Source of the DNA: Pelistega sp.
GTDB taxonomy: Bacteria > Pseudomonadota > Gammaproteobacteria > Burkholderiales > Burkholderiaceae_B
Direction: 5' to 3'
NCBI GenBank assembly: GCA_030538255.1
Contig: JAUNUI010000004.1
Span: 102,088 to 166,087, forward strand
Length of the DNA stretch: 64,000 nucleotides
Position 1 is the first letter of the stretch. Every line of letters starts with the position of its first letter. The notes beneath the pieces were generated by a model, which ran no database searches, had not been told where the DNA came from, and saw nothing but the letters and a program-made list of their open reading frames with translations. The position numbers were made by a program, and so were the translations under genes. Below, piece by piece: positions 56,230 to 64,000 of this stretch.

Positions 56230-58512
56230 TTAAATCTTGCATGCGCCGCTTTCGCAATCATCAGTCGCGCCATCAAGTTGGGCCTCGTCTGACGAACCAT
56301 CGCGCGTATTATGGTAGTAAAGTGTTTTCACGCCATATTTATAAGCAGTCAATAAATCTTTAAGCAGCTGCTTCATAGGTACACGTCCGCCTTCAAAGCG
56401 CGCAGGGTCATAGTTCGTGTTCGCCGAAATTGATTGATCAACAAATTTCTGCATAATGCCCACAAGTTGTAGATAACCATCATTGCCTGGCATATTCCAC
56501 AATAGCTCATATTTATTCTTTAGGCGCTCGTACTCAGGCACGACTTGCTTAAGAATACCGTCTTTAGAGGCTTTAACTGTCACTAATCCACGTGGGGGCT
56601 CAATGCCATTGGTCGCATTCGAAATTTGGCTCGACGTCTCTGATGGCATTAAAGCGGTCAAGGTTGAATTTCGAAGACCATGTTCAAGGATTTCAGCACG
56701 TAAGCCTTCCCAATCTAGATGCAAAGGTTCTTGGCAAATAGTATCGATCGTGTCTTTGTACGTATCAATTGGCAAGATACCCTTAGCGTACGTAGTTTCA
56801 TTAAACGCTAAACAAGGGCCATATTCTTTGGCTAAATTCATAGAGGCTTTAAGCAAGTAATATTGAATTGCCTCAAATACACGGTGCGTTAAAGCATTGC
56901 CGCTACCATCAGAATATTTTGCATTGTTTTTCGCTAAGTAGTACGCATAGTTAATCACACCCACACCGAGTGAACGACGATTCATGCTACCAATATAAGC
57001 GGCTTTAATTGGATAATCTTGATAGTCTAATAAGGCATCTAGTGCACGCACGACTAAATCGGCTAATTCCTCAAGCTCAGACAAGTTGTCAAGAGTCCCT
57101 AAGTTAAATGCCGAAAGCGTACAAAGTGCAATTTCGCCATTTTCATCATTGATATCTTCCAATGGCTTAGTCGGCAAGGTAATTTCTAAGCAGAGATTGC
57201 TTTGACGGATAGGCGCGACTTTAGGGTCAAAAGCACTATGTGTGTTGCAATGGTCAACGTTCTGCACGTAAATACGACCAGTACCCGCACGTTCTTGCAT
57301 TAATAAAGAGAACAAATCAACGGCTTTAACAGTACGCTTACGAATGCTTGGGTCAGCTTCGTATTGTAGGTAAAGTTTTTCGAATAAATCTTGGTCTTCA
57401 AAGAAGGCATCGTATAAACCAGGCACATCTGAAGGTGAGAATAATGTCACTTCAGCATTCTTGATGAGACGCTGATACATCAGCTGATTGATCTGTACGC
57501 CATAGTCCATATGGCGTACACGATTCTCCTCAACACCCCGGTTGTTACGTAGTACCAATAATGACTCAACTTCTAAATGCCAAATTGGGTAGAACAAAGT
57601 CGCAGCACCACCACGAACACCCCCTTGCGAACAACACTTAACCGCTGTTTGAAAGTGTTTATAGAAAGGAATACAACCTGTATGCTGTGCTTCGCCACCA
57701 CGAATCGGACTGCCTACTGCACGAATACGACCCGCATTCACACCAATCCCAGCACGCTGTGAAACATAGCGCACAATCGCTGCGCTTGTGGCATTAATCG
57801 AGTCTAGGCTATCACCGCAATCAATCAAGACGCATGAGCTAAATTGGCGGGTTGGTGTGCGAACACCTGACATGATCGGTGTCGGTAAAGAAATCTTAAA
57901 TGTTGAAACCGCATCATAGAAACGCTTCACATAATCAAGACGTGTGGCCTTAGGATACTTCGAGAACAAGCAGGCCGCTACCATAATATAGAGGAATTGC
58001 GGGCTCTCATAAATTTCATTGGTGACACGATTTTGGACTAAGTATTTACCTTCCAACTGCTTCACCGCAGCATACGAGAAAGTCATATCACGTGAATGAT
58101 CTAAGATACCGTCTAACTCATCCAGCTCTTGCTCGGTATAATCTTCTAAGATATGCGCATCATACTTACCCATCTCGACCATACGCTTAACCTGCTCGTA
58201 CAAACGAGGAGGGTCAAATTGACCGAAGGCTTTTTTACGAAGATGGAAAATCGCTAAGCGCGCAGAAAGAAACTGATAATCTGGCGAGTTTTGCGAGATC
58301 AAGTCAGCCGCAGCTTTAATGATGGTTTCATGAATGTCTTCAGTACGAATTCCATCATAAAACTGAATCTGAGAGCGTAGTTCAACCTGAGACACTGAGA
58401 CATTATCTAGACCCTCAGCTGCCCAAGTGACTACGCGATGTATTTTATCTAAGTTCAGCGGCTCTTTTACGCCACTGCGCTTAGTCACTAACAGTTGAGT
58501 GTTCATCGGCAT
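56230..58512 (-). CDS. nrdA: Ribonucleoside-diphosphate reductase class Ia, alpha subunit
   Basis: Catalytic subunit reducing NDPs to dNDPs. 760 residues, as E. coli NrdA (761). N-terminal ATP-cone (about 5-95) for allosteric control; active-site cysteines in FSSCVLI, VDHCNTHSAFD and RQSNLCLEI; MPSETSSQISNATNGIEPPRG; and the C-terminal redox tail DDCESGACKI. Two starts, ATG 58512 and 58506, are six bases apart. The same tail motif ends the 46-codon ORF at 20776. Confidence 0.97.
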   Translation of the reverse strand: MPMNTQLLVTKRSGVKEPLNLDKIHRVVTWAAEGLDNVSVSQVELRSQIQFYDGIRTEDIHETIIKAAADLISQNSPDYQFLSARLAIFHLRKKAFGQFDPPRLYEQVKRMVEMGKYDAHILEDYTEQELDELDGILDHSRDMTFSYAAVKQLEGKYLVQNRVTNEIYESPQFLYIMVAACLFSKYPKATRLDYVKRFYDAVSTFKISLPTPIMSGVRTPTRQFSSCVLIDCGDSLDSINATSAAIVRYVSQRAGIGVNAGRIRAVGSPIRGGEAQHTGCIPFYKHFQTAVKCCSQGGVRGGAATLFYPIWHLEVESLLVLRNNRGVEENRVRHMDYGVQINQLMYQRLIKNAEVTLFSPSDVPGLYDAFFEDQDLFEKLYLQYEADPSIRKRTVKAVDLFSLLMQERAGTGRIYVQNVDHCNTHSAFDPKVAPIRQSNLCLEITLPTKPLEDINDENGEIALCTLSAFNLGTLDNLSELEELADLVVRALDALLDYQDYPIKAAYIGSMNRRSLGVGVINYAYYLAKNNAKYSDGSGNALTHRVFEAIQYYLLKASMNLAKEYGPCLAFNETTYAKGILPIDTYKDTIDTICQEPLHLDWEGLRAEILEHGLRNSTLTALMPSETSSQISNATNGIEPPRGLVTVKASKDGILKQVVPEYERLKNKYELLWNMPGNDGYLQLVGIMQKFVDQSISANTNYDPARFEGGRVPMKQLLKDLLTAYKYGVKTLYYHNTRDGSSDEAQLDGATDDCESGACKI

Positions 58513-58954
58513 TGTCCAAGTAAATGTTTACAGGACTAAATATAGGTTTTTGTTAAAGCCTATATCTAGTATTGCGGTAATAAAATACCACCATATATGG
58601 TATTAAGGTTGTTTGACATCATAACAAGAATTAAGCTTTTGTACTAGCCCAAGTTCAAAAGTTAGAGAACAATAAAATAGCAAACTCTTAGTTTAATAAT
58701 AAACAATAGTTAGGTTAATGCGTTAAATCTCCATCTTTTTCCATCATTTGTAATTTTTTGCATTGTTACAAAGTAAGTACAAAAAACCACTGTTTAAAAT
58801 AAATATTATTTTCTCTTGACAGACAAAATTTATAAAAAATATTTAGTCATTGCCTATCGCCACCCTATACGCACTACTTCTCTAAGCCACATCAAATCCA
58901 AGCTTATTTAGCATAAGCAAACCGTATTAACGAAGTAAATTAACACCAAAGTCC
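58513..58954 (-). promoter_or_regulatory. nrdA upstream region with candidate NrdR-like palindromes
   Basis: ATATAGG...CCTATAT (58540-58565) forms a hairpin just before nrdA, and ACCATATATGGT (58590-58601) is a perfect 12-base palindrome resembling the AT-centred core of NrdR boxes (ACA-CWATATATWG-TGT), though not a close match. The remaining 350 bases are very AT-rich with no gene. Confidence 0.45.
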
Positions 58955-59935
58955 CTAAACAAACGGCGCAAACGCTTCTTCAATCAATCCCACATCCTGC
59001 TGCGCTAAGCGCTTAGGATCAGAAAGCAAACGACGAAAATGTCGTGCGCCCTTCTGTCCGTTCATAAGCCCTAGCATAGGCTTAATCACAGCACGTAGGG
59101 GTGCGCCTTCTTGCATCACGCGCTGGGCATAATCCATCATCGCTTGTGCCACTTGTGCATTACTAGCCACGGGACTGTCTGGCCATAAGTGCTGACTGAT
59201 AGTGCGTAATAAATACGGCTCATGCCAAGCTAAGCGTCCCACCATAATGCCATCAAACTTTTCACTTTGCTCAATCATGGCTTCAAGCGTACTCAGGCCG
59301 CCATTCAGAATAAATAAGGCATCTGGAAAGTCACGCTTTAACTGCTCTACTACTTCATAGCGCAAGGGCGGGATAGCTCGATTATCCTTGGGTGAGAGAC
59401 CCTTAAGCACCGCATTACGTGCATGCGCAATGAAGACACGACAACCCGCGGCATAGATCTTCGCCACGAAATCATGCACGAACCCATACGATTCATCATA
59501 ATCTAAACCAAGTCTATGCTTTACCGTAACGGGTATGTTCACCGCATCTTGCATCGCCTTAATGCAATCGGCCACTAAATCTGCCTCAGCCATCAGGCAT
59601 GCACCAAAAGCCCCTTTTTGCACACGTTCTGATGGGCAGCCGCAATTTAGATTGACTTCATCATACCCCCACTCTTCGGCCAATTTCGCACAATGCACTA
59701 AAGCATCAGGCTCACTACCGCCTAATTGCAAGGCGACTGGATGTTCTTCAGCACTGAAATCCAGATGGCGTGGCACATCACCGTGAATCAAGGCGCCCGT
59801 TGTCACCATCTCCGTATAGAGCAAAGCTTCAGGTGCTAATAATCGGTGAAAATAACGACAATGCCTATCGGTTACATCCAACATCGGTGCAACAGATAAG
59901 CGCCAAGGCTTCATAGTTAATTGATAGAGAGACAT
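58955..59935 (-). CDS. dusA: tRNA-dihydrouridine(20/20a) synthase
   Basis: FMN enzyme that reduces uridine 20/20a in the tRNA D-loop. 326 residues: SVAPMLDVTDRHCRYFHRLL, the catalytic cysteine region NLNCGCPSERVQKGAFGACLM, VKHRLGLD, and LNGGLSTLE. DusA-type features (long LDVTDRHCR start and GQKGARHFRRLL C-terminus) distinguish it from DusB/C. Its ATG overlaps the stop of the upstream chloride-channel gene by one base (TAATG), so they are cotranscribed. Confidence 0.95.
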   Translation of the reverse strand: MSLYQLTMKPWRLSVAPMLDVTDRHCRYFHRLLAPEALLYTEMVTTGALIHGDVPRHLDFSAEEHPVALQLGGSEPDALVHCAKLAEEWGYDEVNLNCGCPSERVQKGAFGACLMAEADLVADCIKAMQDAVNIPVTVKHRLGLDYDESYGFVHDFVAKIYAAGCRVFIAHARNAVLKGLSPKDNRAIPPLRYEVVEQLKRDFPDALFILNGGLSTLEAMIEQSEKFDGIMVGRLAWHEPYLLRTISQHLWPDSPVASNAQVAQAMMDYAQRVMQEGAPLRAVIKPMLGLMNGQKGARHFRRLLSDPKRLAQQDVGLIEEAFAPFV

Positions 59936-61809
59936 TACTTTTTAACACCACGTTTTATTTTAGGTCGCGAGCCTCGTATATCGACGATAGACTCACCACG
60001 CTGGTCTTCAATGCGTTTAATTTCGCTATATTTACGTAAAACATCTGATTTATAGACGACGCCGATGAGGTGTGGCGGATCTTCCAAATCCACCACAGGC
60101 AGACGCTCACCATTAAAGTTTACAAAGTGATCTTGCACCTCATCTAAACTCATATTTAACTTAAGCGGATCAACATAGGTACGCTGAATAAGTTCTTTCG
60201 AGATCGGCTCATCCAACTCCTGACGAATCAAGAGTAAACTGGTCACATCTTTATGCGCGACGACGCCCAGATATTCTTTATTTTCATTGACAATATAAAT
60301 AAAGCGCAAGCTATGTTCAAGGAAAATATTCAAGGCATCACGAACCGTATTCTCAGTGGTTAAGGTAATTTGCACGGGATGAACTAAGCTATTAATGCGA
60401 AGCTTGCTAAGCTCTCGACGAATAGTGTCATTCTTATCACGATTCTCCACCACTTCAAACATGACCGTTCCCGTCATCGCTTTCGAGATAAAGTAAGCGA
60501 AAACACAGGCCACAATTAATGGCGGCACTATCGTAAAGTTATAAGTCATCTCGATAATAAGCATAACAGCCATCAAGGGCGCACTACTTGCCGCCGCTAA
60601 AAATGCCCCCATCGCCACCAAAATAAATAAAGGACCATACTGAAGTACTTCAGGGTAGACTAAACTGGCCAATTGTACGCAAAGCATAATCAAGCCAGCC
60701 CCCACAAACATCACCGGAGTGATAACACCACCGATAGCGCCCGAACCTACACTGATACCCGTCGCCAAGAGCTTTAAGGCAAAGACAATTAAGACTGCCT
60801 GCCAAGTCCATTCATTGGCAAAGAAAGAACGTATAACCGTATCACCCCGCCCTGCTACCCACGGTTCATAAACCAGTACGCAACCTAGCAAAAAACCACC
60901 TAAGCAGAGCTTCAATATCATATGTAAGCCTATGGCGTCAAAAACTCGACGACAAAAGGCTAGGTAACGTAAAAATAATGGCGCCAAAACTCCTGCGGCA
61001 GCACCGATTAAGACAATGACTAACCAATATTCATGCGCCAGAAAAGGCATCGCTGGAGGATGATACAGGGTTTCACCAAACCCCATCGCATGCATAGTGA
61101 TGAATGAGGTGGCTGAGGCTAATAATAATGGCCCAATAACGTGCATCGCCATAGAGCCCAAGACAATTTCGGCAATAAATAGTGCCCCCGCGATTGGCGC
61201 ATGATAAGCCGCAGCCACGCCTGCAGCAGCACCGCAAGCCACTAATAATCGTAAGCGATTCAAATCAAATAAGAATAATCGACCAAAGAATGAGGCAATC
61301 ATAGCGGCCAAATGAATAATGGGCCCTTCCCGCCCAAGCGAACCACCCGTTGAGACGACGCCCAATGAGGATGCCACACGAAGTAAGCCTTGGCGTAACG
61401 ATAAGCGCCCATCACCGATAGCTACCGCTTCCATATAATCGGAGTTGGTATCAACTCTTAATTTGGACGCCCAAAATAATAAAATACCGCCTATAAGTCC
61501 ACCTATAGTGGGGATTAAAATACTTTGCCAGGTACTCCACTCCCAGGCAATCGCCACCATATCACCATCGGCACCTGAATGTATGCGTTGAATCCACGCC
61601 ACGACTTCATTAAAAGCAATCGTACTAAAAGCGCCCGCTATGCCCATGACAATTGCCCATAGCAAAAGCCCTGACTGCCCAAATAGCCAATGCATAGAAG
61701 AAAAGTAGCGACGAGTACGACGAATAGTATGTTTCACGAACAATACAACTTTAAGAAATAAGCATATATTATAACGGATGCTCGCAGGCAATCCGACAAA
61801 CCTTATCAC
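59935..61809 (-). CDS. ClC family chloride channel/antiporter with CBS domains
   Basis: Up to 624 residues; the first 24 or so are doubtful and a GTG at 61737 (VKHTIRRTRRYF) may be the start. The ClC core has GSLGREGPIIHLAA (GREGP selectivity segment), YHAPIAGALFIAEIVLG and SVGSGAIGGVITPVMFVGA. The proton-gating glutamate of antiporters is present in GREGP, so Cl-/H+ exchange is likely. Two cytoplasmic CBS domains follow (about 470-600). Overlaps dusA by one base. Confidence 0.9.
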   Translation of the reverse strand: MIRFVGLPASIRYNICLFLKVVLFVKHTIRRTRRYFSSMHWLFGQSGLLLWAIVMGIAGAFSTIAFNEVVAWIQRIHSGADGDMVAIAWEWSTWQSILIPTIGGLIGGILLFWASKLRVDTNSDYMEAVAIGDGRLSLRQGLLRVASSLGVVSTGGSLGREGPIIHLAAMIASFFGRLFLFDLNRLRLLVACGAAAGVAAAYHAPIAGALFIAEIVLGSMAMHVIGPLLLASATSFITMHAMGFGETLYHPPAMPFLAHEYWLVIVLIGAAAGVLAPLFLRYLAFCRRVFDAIGLHMILKLCLGGFLLGCVLVYEPWVAGRGDTVIRSFFANEWTWQAVLIVFALKLLATGISVGSGAIGGVITPVMFVGAGLIMLCVQLASLVYPEVLQYGPLFILVAMGAFLAAASSAPLMAVMLIIEMTYNFTIVPPLIVACVFAYFISKAMTGTVMFEVVENRDKNDTIRRELSKLRINSLVHPVQITLTTENTVRDALNIFLEHSLRFIYIVNENKEYLGVVAHKDVTSLLLIRQELDEPISKELIQRTYVDPLKLNMSLDEVQDHFVNFNGERLPVVDLEDPPHLIGVVYKSDVLRKYSEIKRIEDQRGESIVDIRGSRPKIKRGVKK

Positions 61810-61945
61810 TGTAAGGGTTTCGTACTAGTCTATCCAAGCCGAGCGAAAACCGGGTAAAAACCGCAACTCCCCCATTTTCATATAATCAAGTCTAGGGTTT
61901 TGCTAGAATACTACATCATCACCTCATTTGTTATAAGACTTTGTT

Positions 61946-62917
61946 ATGGCCGTTTTTACCCCTATTTCTAATCAACAAGCCACTGATTTTTTACGTGAAT
62001 ACGATCTTGGTGAGTTTATTTCTTTACAAGGCATCACAGCGGGTATTGAGAATACCAATTATTTTCTCTATACCACCAAGGGGGACTATGTCCTTACTAT
62101 TTTTGAAGTTTTAACCTTCGAGCAATTGCCTTTTTACATTGAATTGATGCATCACCTCGCGAACAAAGGGGTGAAAGTACCCATGCCACAACAACGCTTG
62201 GATGGTAAGTTAATCTCAAAACTTGAAGGTAAGCCCGCCAGCATTGTCACCCGGCTAGCGGGTGGCTACGAAGCGACACCCAGTAAAGCGCATTGCATAT
62301 TAGCGGCACAAACTCAAGCCCAAGCCCACTTAGCCGCACTTGACTATCCTATCGAGCAGGCTAACTTACGTGGTCTATCATGGTGGCAAGCCAACTACCC
62401 TGCTATTCAACCGTTTTTATCGGCCGAGCTTAATGACTTATACCAACATTGCCTAACAGAGCAAATTGAGATACAGAACAGTGATTTATGGCGCAACTTA
62501 CCGCAAAGTGCATGCCACTGCGATATGTTCCGAGATAATGTGCTTTTTGCAGGGACTTATCAGAACCCGAGTATGGGTGGTGTTATTGACTTCTATTTTG
62601 CGGGTGTCGATAAGTGGATATTTGATGTTGCCGTCGCAGTTAACGATTGGTGTATCTTACGCGATACAGGTGAATTTATTCGTCCTAATGTTAAGGCCTG
62701 GCTACAAGCCTACCATGAAATTCGCCCTTTCACCGATGCTGAACGCGCCGTGTGGCCGCAAGCCTTACGTGCAGCAGCTTTACGATTTTGGACATCGCGT
62801 CTATACGATTTTTATCTACCCCGCGAAGCACAAACACTCAAACCGCATGACCCGACGCATTTTGAGCGCGTCTTAAAGCAACGCTTAGATGGCTATATCC
62901 CTGAGTTACCGCGATAA
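61946..62917 (+). CDS. thrB: Homoserine kinase (aminoglycoside phosphotransferase-fold type)
   Basis: Phosphorylates homoserine for threonine synthesis. 323 residues of the ThrB II/choline kinase-like fold used by beta- and many other proteobacteria: MAVFTPISNQQATDFLREYDLGEFISLQGITAGIENTNYF at the start (ATP loop), catalytic HCDMFRDNVLF near 190-200, and metal-binding GVIDFYFAG. It uses the product chain that starts with asd. It is divergent from the ClC gene. Confidence 0.94.
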   Translation: MAVFTPISNQQATDFLREYDLGEFISLQGITAGIENTNYFLYTTKGDYVLTIFEVLTFEQLPFYIELMHHLANKGVKVPMPQQRLDGKLISKLEGKPASIVTRLAGGYEATPSKAHCILAAQTQAQAHLAALDYPIEQANLRGLSWWQANYPAIQPFLSAELNDLYQHCLTEQIEIQNSDLWRNLPQSACHCDMFRDNVLFAGTYQNPSMGGVIDFYFAGVDKWIFDVAVAVNDWCILRDTGEFIRPNVKAWLQAYHEIRPFTDAERAVWPQALRAAALRFWTSRLYDFYLPREAQTLKPHDPTHFERVLKQRLDGYIPELPR

Positions 62918-62941
62918 GTCAACTAAGAAGTTGTTCCAGGG

Positions 62942-62994
62942 CGACTAATAAGCCTGCTAGTCGTTCCTAGCGACGAGAAAATTATCACGTCGCT
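62942..62994 (+). terminator. Tandem hairpins after thrB
   Basis: CGACTA (62942-62947)/TAGTCG (62958-62963) and AGCGACG (62969-62975)/CGTCGCT (62988-62994), without a strong T-run. Likely separates thrB from the next gene. Confidence 0.5.
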
Positions 62995-63062
62995 CCTGAA
63001 CTCCTTTTAATATGATCCTAATCATGAAGTCACGCCGAACGTCTAAAATTTAAGAATTCATT

Positions 63063-63860
63063 ATGCAAATATATCCTCATCGCGTTGGTACAGCTCTAGA
63101 CTGGTTAGGTACTGGGCTGCGTCTTTTTGCTAAACAATGGTCGAAATTTCTTTTATTATTTATGACTCTTTTCCTTGGTATGGGAATGGTCATTGCATTA
63201 CCTGATTTTCTCTTATTAATCATCAGTGTCCTAAGCGTACCCATGATGCAGATGGTATTGTTTAACGCTGCACATGGCACAGCAATTCGCGGACATTTTA
63301 AATTAAGCGATTTAATTAAAAAAATTGATACACCTCTTGTTTGGATGCGTTTCTTTATTGCGGGCCTATTAAATACCTTAGCCTTGTACGTGATAACGCA
63401 ACTGACTTTTCCAAGTTTGCCGCTGAGCATGGAGCAACTCAATACTATGACGAGTATTGAGCTCGCACAATATGCTTCACAGCATCTATCCATGATGAGC
63501 CTAATCCCTGGTTTTCTCTCAATTTCCCTCTTCCTGCTCTGTACTGCCTGGGTTTTTCCATTATTGAGTTGGGAATCGATGAATTTACTTGATGCTTACC
63601 GACACTCTTTTAAAGCCAGTATTCAAAACATTCTGCCACTAATCTTTCTATGGATTTTATTAGTCTGCATTATGCTGTTGATGTTTTTATTTCCACAATA
63701 TATAGCGCTGTATTTTGTTCGTGATCTGTCGGTGTTTTATTTACTCATGTTCTTTGCAATTAATACCATTAGCGTCATCTTACATACCTGTCAATATGCA
63801 AGCTATATCGGCATGTTCTTTGAACCAGATAAAACGCCTGAAGAAAACCTCGATGAATAA
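63063..63860 (+). CDS. BPSS1780-type inner-membrane protein
   Basis: 265 residues with about six hydrophobic segments (near 25-45, 48-70, 90-112, 140-165, 190-212, 222-245). The start MQIYPHRVGTALDWLGTGLRLFAKQW, the VPMMQMVLFNAAHGTAIRGHFKLSDL segment and the C-terminal YASYIGMFFEP resemble the BPSS1780 family of betaproteobacterial membrane proteins of unknown function. In this group it often lies near thrB. The gene's last bases are the first unit of a tandem repeat. Confidence 0.82.
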   Translation: MQIYPHRVGTALDWLGTGLRLFAKQWSKFLLLFMTLFLGMGMVIALPDFLLLIISVLSVPMMQMVLFNAAHGTAIRGHFKLSDLIKKIDTPLVWMRFFIAGLLNTLALYVITQLTFPSLPLSMEQLNTMTSIELAQYASQHLSMMSLIPGFLSISLFLLCTAWVFPLLSWESMNLLDAYRHSFKASIQNILPLIFLWILLVCIMLLMFLFPQYIALYFVRDLSVFYLLMFFAINTISVILHTCQYASYIGMFFEPDKTPEENLDE

Positions 63861-63940
63861 CTTGAGGACTATGCTAAGTATATGATTCATACAAATAACT
63901 TGATGACCATGTTAAATCTATGATTCATACGAATAATTAA
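63857..63940. repeat. 38-base tandem duplication spanning the end of the membrane-protein gene
   Basis: AATAACTTGA(G/T)GAC(T/C)ATG and ATGATTCATAC recur with period 38 (63857, 63895, partial third copy at 63933). The first unit includes the stop codon of the upstream gene and the third reaches the stop codon of the minus-strand frame beyond. Confidence 0.75.
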
Positions 63941-64000
63941 TCAGGTTTATCAAGTTGCGCCGTAAAACTTCGCCGTTCACGGCGGAGATACAAGGCGCGG
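63938..64000 (-). CDS. C-terminal 20 residues of a gene entering from the right
   Basis: On the minus strand an open frame from the window edge ends at TAA (63938-63940) with RALYLRRERRSFTAQLDKPD. The G+C-richer composition differs from the intergenic DNA beside it and suggests real coding sequence. The product cannot be identified from so short a piece. Confidence 0.55.

Noticed and set aside
62466-62876. 136-codon plus-strand frame within thrB
   Set aside because: Out-of-frame shadow of thrB; thrB motifs lie in the annotated frame.

Overview
The window looks like chromosome from a low-GC betaproteobacterium of the Alcaligenaceae type (Oligella, Pelistega or Taylorella-like; genus not provable from sequence alone). 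Reasons: leuC-leuD-leuB-asd-truA-trpF in betaproteobacterial order, dapC-dapD-dapE-prmB together, a quinol-type NO reductase beside norR, a BPSS1780-type membrane protein, and AT-rich intergenic DNA around moderately AT-rich genes. No prophage, integrase, complete insertion sequence, CRISPR array or recognised defence system was seen.

Layout. 1-5,500: recA (cut by the window edge) divergent from rdgC with an SOS box between them, a YidX-like lipoprotein, dadA, and a secreted protein resembling the g-type lysozyme inhibitor PliG. 5,600-9,625: norB and norR, divergent, with a sigma-54 promoter and three NorR sites. 9,845-14,000: uvrB, an aromatic/aspartate aminotransferase and lexA with its own SOS box. 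14,300-18,020: a TAXI-type TRAP transporter. 18,300-20,900: a transglycosylase-like lipoprotein, an AI-2E family protein, tRNA-Leu(UAG), and a 46-codon acidic ORF ending like the NrdA tail. 21,400-25,900: a five-gene ABC import operon with a built-in cytoplasmic phosphodiesterase-like enzyme. 26,286-27,632: an exported phytase-like esterase. 28,000-32,300: the lysine/diaminopimelate block with prmB. 32,480-35,060: a BamE-like lipoprotein and an ABC-F ATPase.

35,076-45,324 (minus strand): trpF, a DctP-DctQ-DctM TRAP operon, truA, asd, leuB, leuD, leuC. The TRAP operon separates truA from trpF, and neither fimV nor trpBA is present. 45,638-51,870: methyltransferase, aroC, selO, a DUF2069 protein, a BrkB/YihY protein and a CBS-domain protein. 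51,870-53,190: a 1.3 kb gene-poor stretch opening with a terminator and about 14 degenerate repeats spaced close to 21 bp, followed by very AT-rich DNA and an orphan receiver-AraC regulator. 54,228-58,512: class Ia ribonucleotide reductase (nrdA; nrdB with a YfaE-type ferredoxin) with a nested palindromic element upstream of nrdB. 58,955-63,860: dusA, a ClC channel, thrB and a membrane protein.

How it fits together: most genes are housekeeping (SOS and excision repair, Lys/Leu/Thr/Trp/aromatic synthesis, dNTP supply) joined to uptake systems for organic acids and an unknown phosphorylated solute, and to NO detoxification. The least ordinary material is intergenic: phased repeats, local tandem duplications, nested hairpins, terminators between solute-binding and permease genes, and the NrdA-tail small ORF.
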